NCBI GenBank assembly: GCA_913776795.1
Contig: CAJYRH010000018.1
Span: forward strand, 1 to 6,280
Source of the DNA: an uncultured Pseudorhodoferax sp.
GTDB lineage: Bacteria; Pseudomonadota; Gammaproteobacteria; Burkholderiales; Burkholderiaceae
Reading direction: 5' to 3'
DNA length: 6,280 nucleotides
The notes beneath the pieces are model-generated. The model was not told the origin of the DNA. It made no database searches and saw only the letters and a list, made by a program, of their open reading frames with translations. The first letter of the stretch is position 1. Every line of letters starts with the position of its first letter. This document shows, in pieces, positions 5,748-6,280 of this stretch. Position numbers and translations under genes: made by a program.

Positions 5748-6280
5748 ATGCACCGACGACATCTCACCGCGGCCGCCGCCGGGCTGGCCATCGCGGCAAC
5801 CCTGCCGGCGTGGGCGCAGCCCTGGCCGGCGCTGGACCCGGACGGCATCGTGCTGTTCCGCCATGCCGACGCGCCTGGTACGGGGGATCCGCAGCAGTTC
5901 CGCCTTGGCGACTGCAGCACGCAGCGCAACCTGAGCGAACGTGGCCGCGGTCAGGCACGCGACCTGGGTGCGCGCTTCCGTGCGCGCAACGTCGCCGTGG
6001 GCCAGGTGTTGAGCAGCCAGTGGTGCCGCACGCGCGACACGGCCGAACTGGCCTTCCCGGGCCGGGTGCAGGAAGCGCCGGCCTTCAACTCCTTTTTCAA
6101 CGAGGACGCGGACCAGTCCGCACGCCAGACGGCGGCAGCGCGCGCCGCGCTGGCAGCCTGGCGTGGCCCCGGCGTGCTGGTGGTCGTCACGCACCAGGTC
6201 AACATCACGGCGCTGACCGGGGTGTACCCGGCCTCGGGCGAGGGCGTCGTGGTGCGTGCCGTGCCCGCCGGCGGGCTGGA
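5748..6280 (+). CDS. Exported histidine phosphatase family protein, 3' end outside the window
   Basis: The first 177 residues of a histidine phosphatase (phosphoglycerate mutase-like) protein are present; the frame is open to the window edge. An N-terminal signal peptide (basic MHRRH, hydrophobic 7-19, AWA cut after residue 23) suggests export to the periplasm. The catalytic RH motif is R38-H39 in VLFRHADAPG, a variant of RHG. Further motifs are LSERGRGQARDLG (62-74), SSQWCRTRDTAELAF (89-103) with the second phosphate-binding Arg, an acidic segment FNEDADQ (117-123), and the second catalytic His, H149, in VVVTHQVNITALTG. All four core catalytic residues (R38, H39, an Arg at 94 or 96, H149) are present. 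AGGA 9 bases upstream supports the start. The substrate is not predictable. By size, only a few residues are likely missing at the C-terminus. Confidence 0.92.
   Translation, partial: MHRRHLTAAAAGLAIAATLPAWAQPWPALDPDGIVLFRHADAPGTGDPQQFRLGDCSTQRNLSERGRGQARDLGARFRARNVAVGQVLSSQWCRTRDTAELAFPGRVQEAPAFNSFFNEDADQSARQTAAARAALAAWRGPGVLVVVTHQVNITALTGVYPASGEGVVVRAVPAGGL

Noticed and set aside
5630..5929. Extension of the PEP mutase-family protein by 100 residues at its N-terminus
   Set aside because: The extra sequence is antisense to the phosphatase gene and not family-like; a good ribosome binding site marks the start at 5629.

Overview
The window is high-GC DNA with short intergenic gaps, overlapping ATGA start/stop junctions and GGAG-type ribosome binding sites. 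Its gene families (a Bug/TctC-type solute-binding protein, a phc-like three-gene signalling set, a PEP mutase/isocitrate lyase-family protein) point to a betaproteobacterium of the order Burkholderiales, most plausibly Comamonadaceae. The genus cannot be fixed from this sequence alone.

Left part (1-3173, + strand): three tightly packed signalling genes. They are the C-terminal part of a membrane sensor histidine kinase, a protein with an N-terminal receiver and a C-terminal histidine kinase domain, and a response regulator whose C-terminal half I do not recognise. Gene order, domain order and translational coupling resemble the phcS-phcR-phcQ part of the phcBSRQ quorum-sensing operon of Ralstonia/Cupriavidus. 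If the match holds, a phcB-like signal methyltransferase should lie just before base 1. This is the most interesting functional unit here.

Middle (3174-3790): a deletion scar. The + strand carries a decayed Bug/TctC tricarboxylate-transporter solute-binding protein gene, with a stop at codon 3, a large internal deletion that also shifts the frame, and a second small frameshift. It runs directly into the first ~23 codons of an oppositely oriented gene that looks like a flavin reductase family protein. That start codon overlaps the stop of the next intact gene, so at least two deletions appear to have shaped this stretch.

Right part (3787-6280): on the - strand, an orphan periplasmic solute-binding-like protein resembling cyclohexadienyl dehydratase (PheC), followed upstream by a 229-base gap with competing hairpins and a PEP mutase/isocitrate lyase-family enzyme. 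A 118-base divergent intergenic region separates the latter from a + strand exported histidine phosphatase family protein, which runs off the right edge. The right-hand genes are probably metabolic and have no obvious functional link to the signalling genes. No tRNA, rRNA, CRISPR array, insertion sequence or transposase gene was seen.
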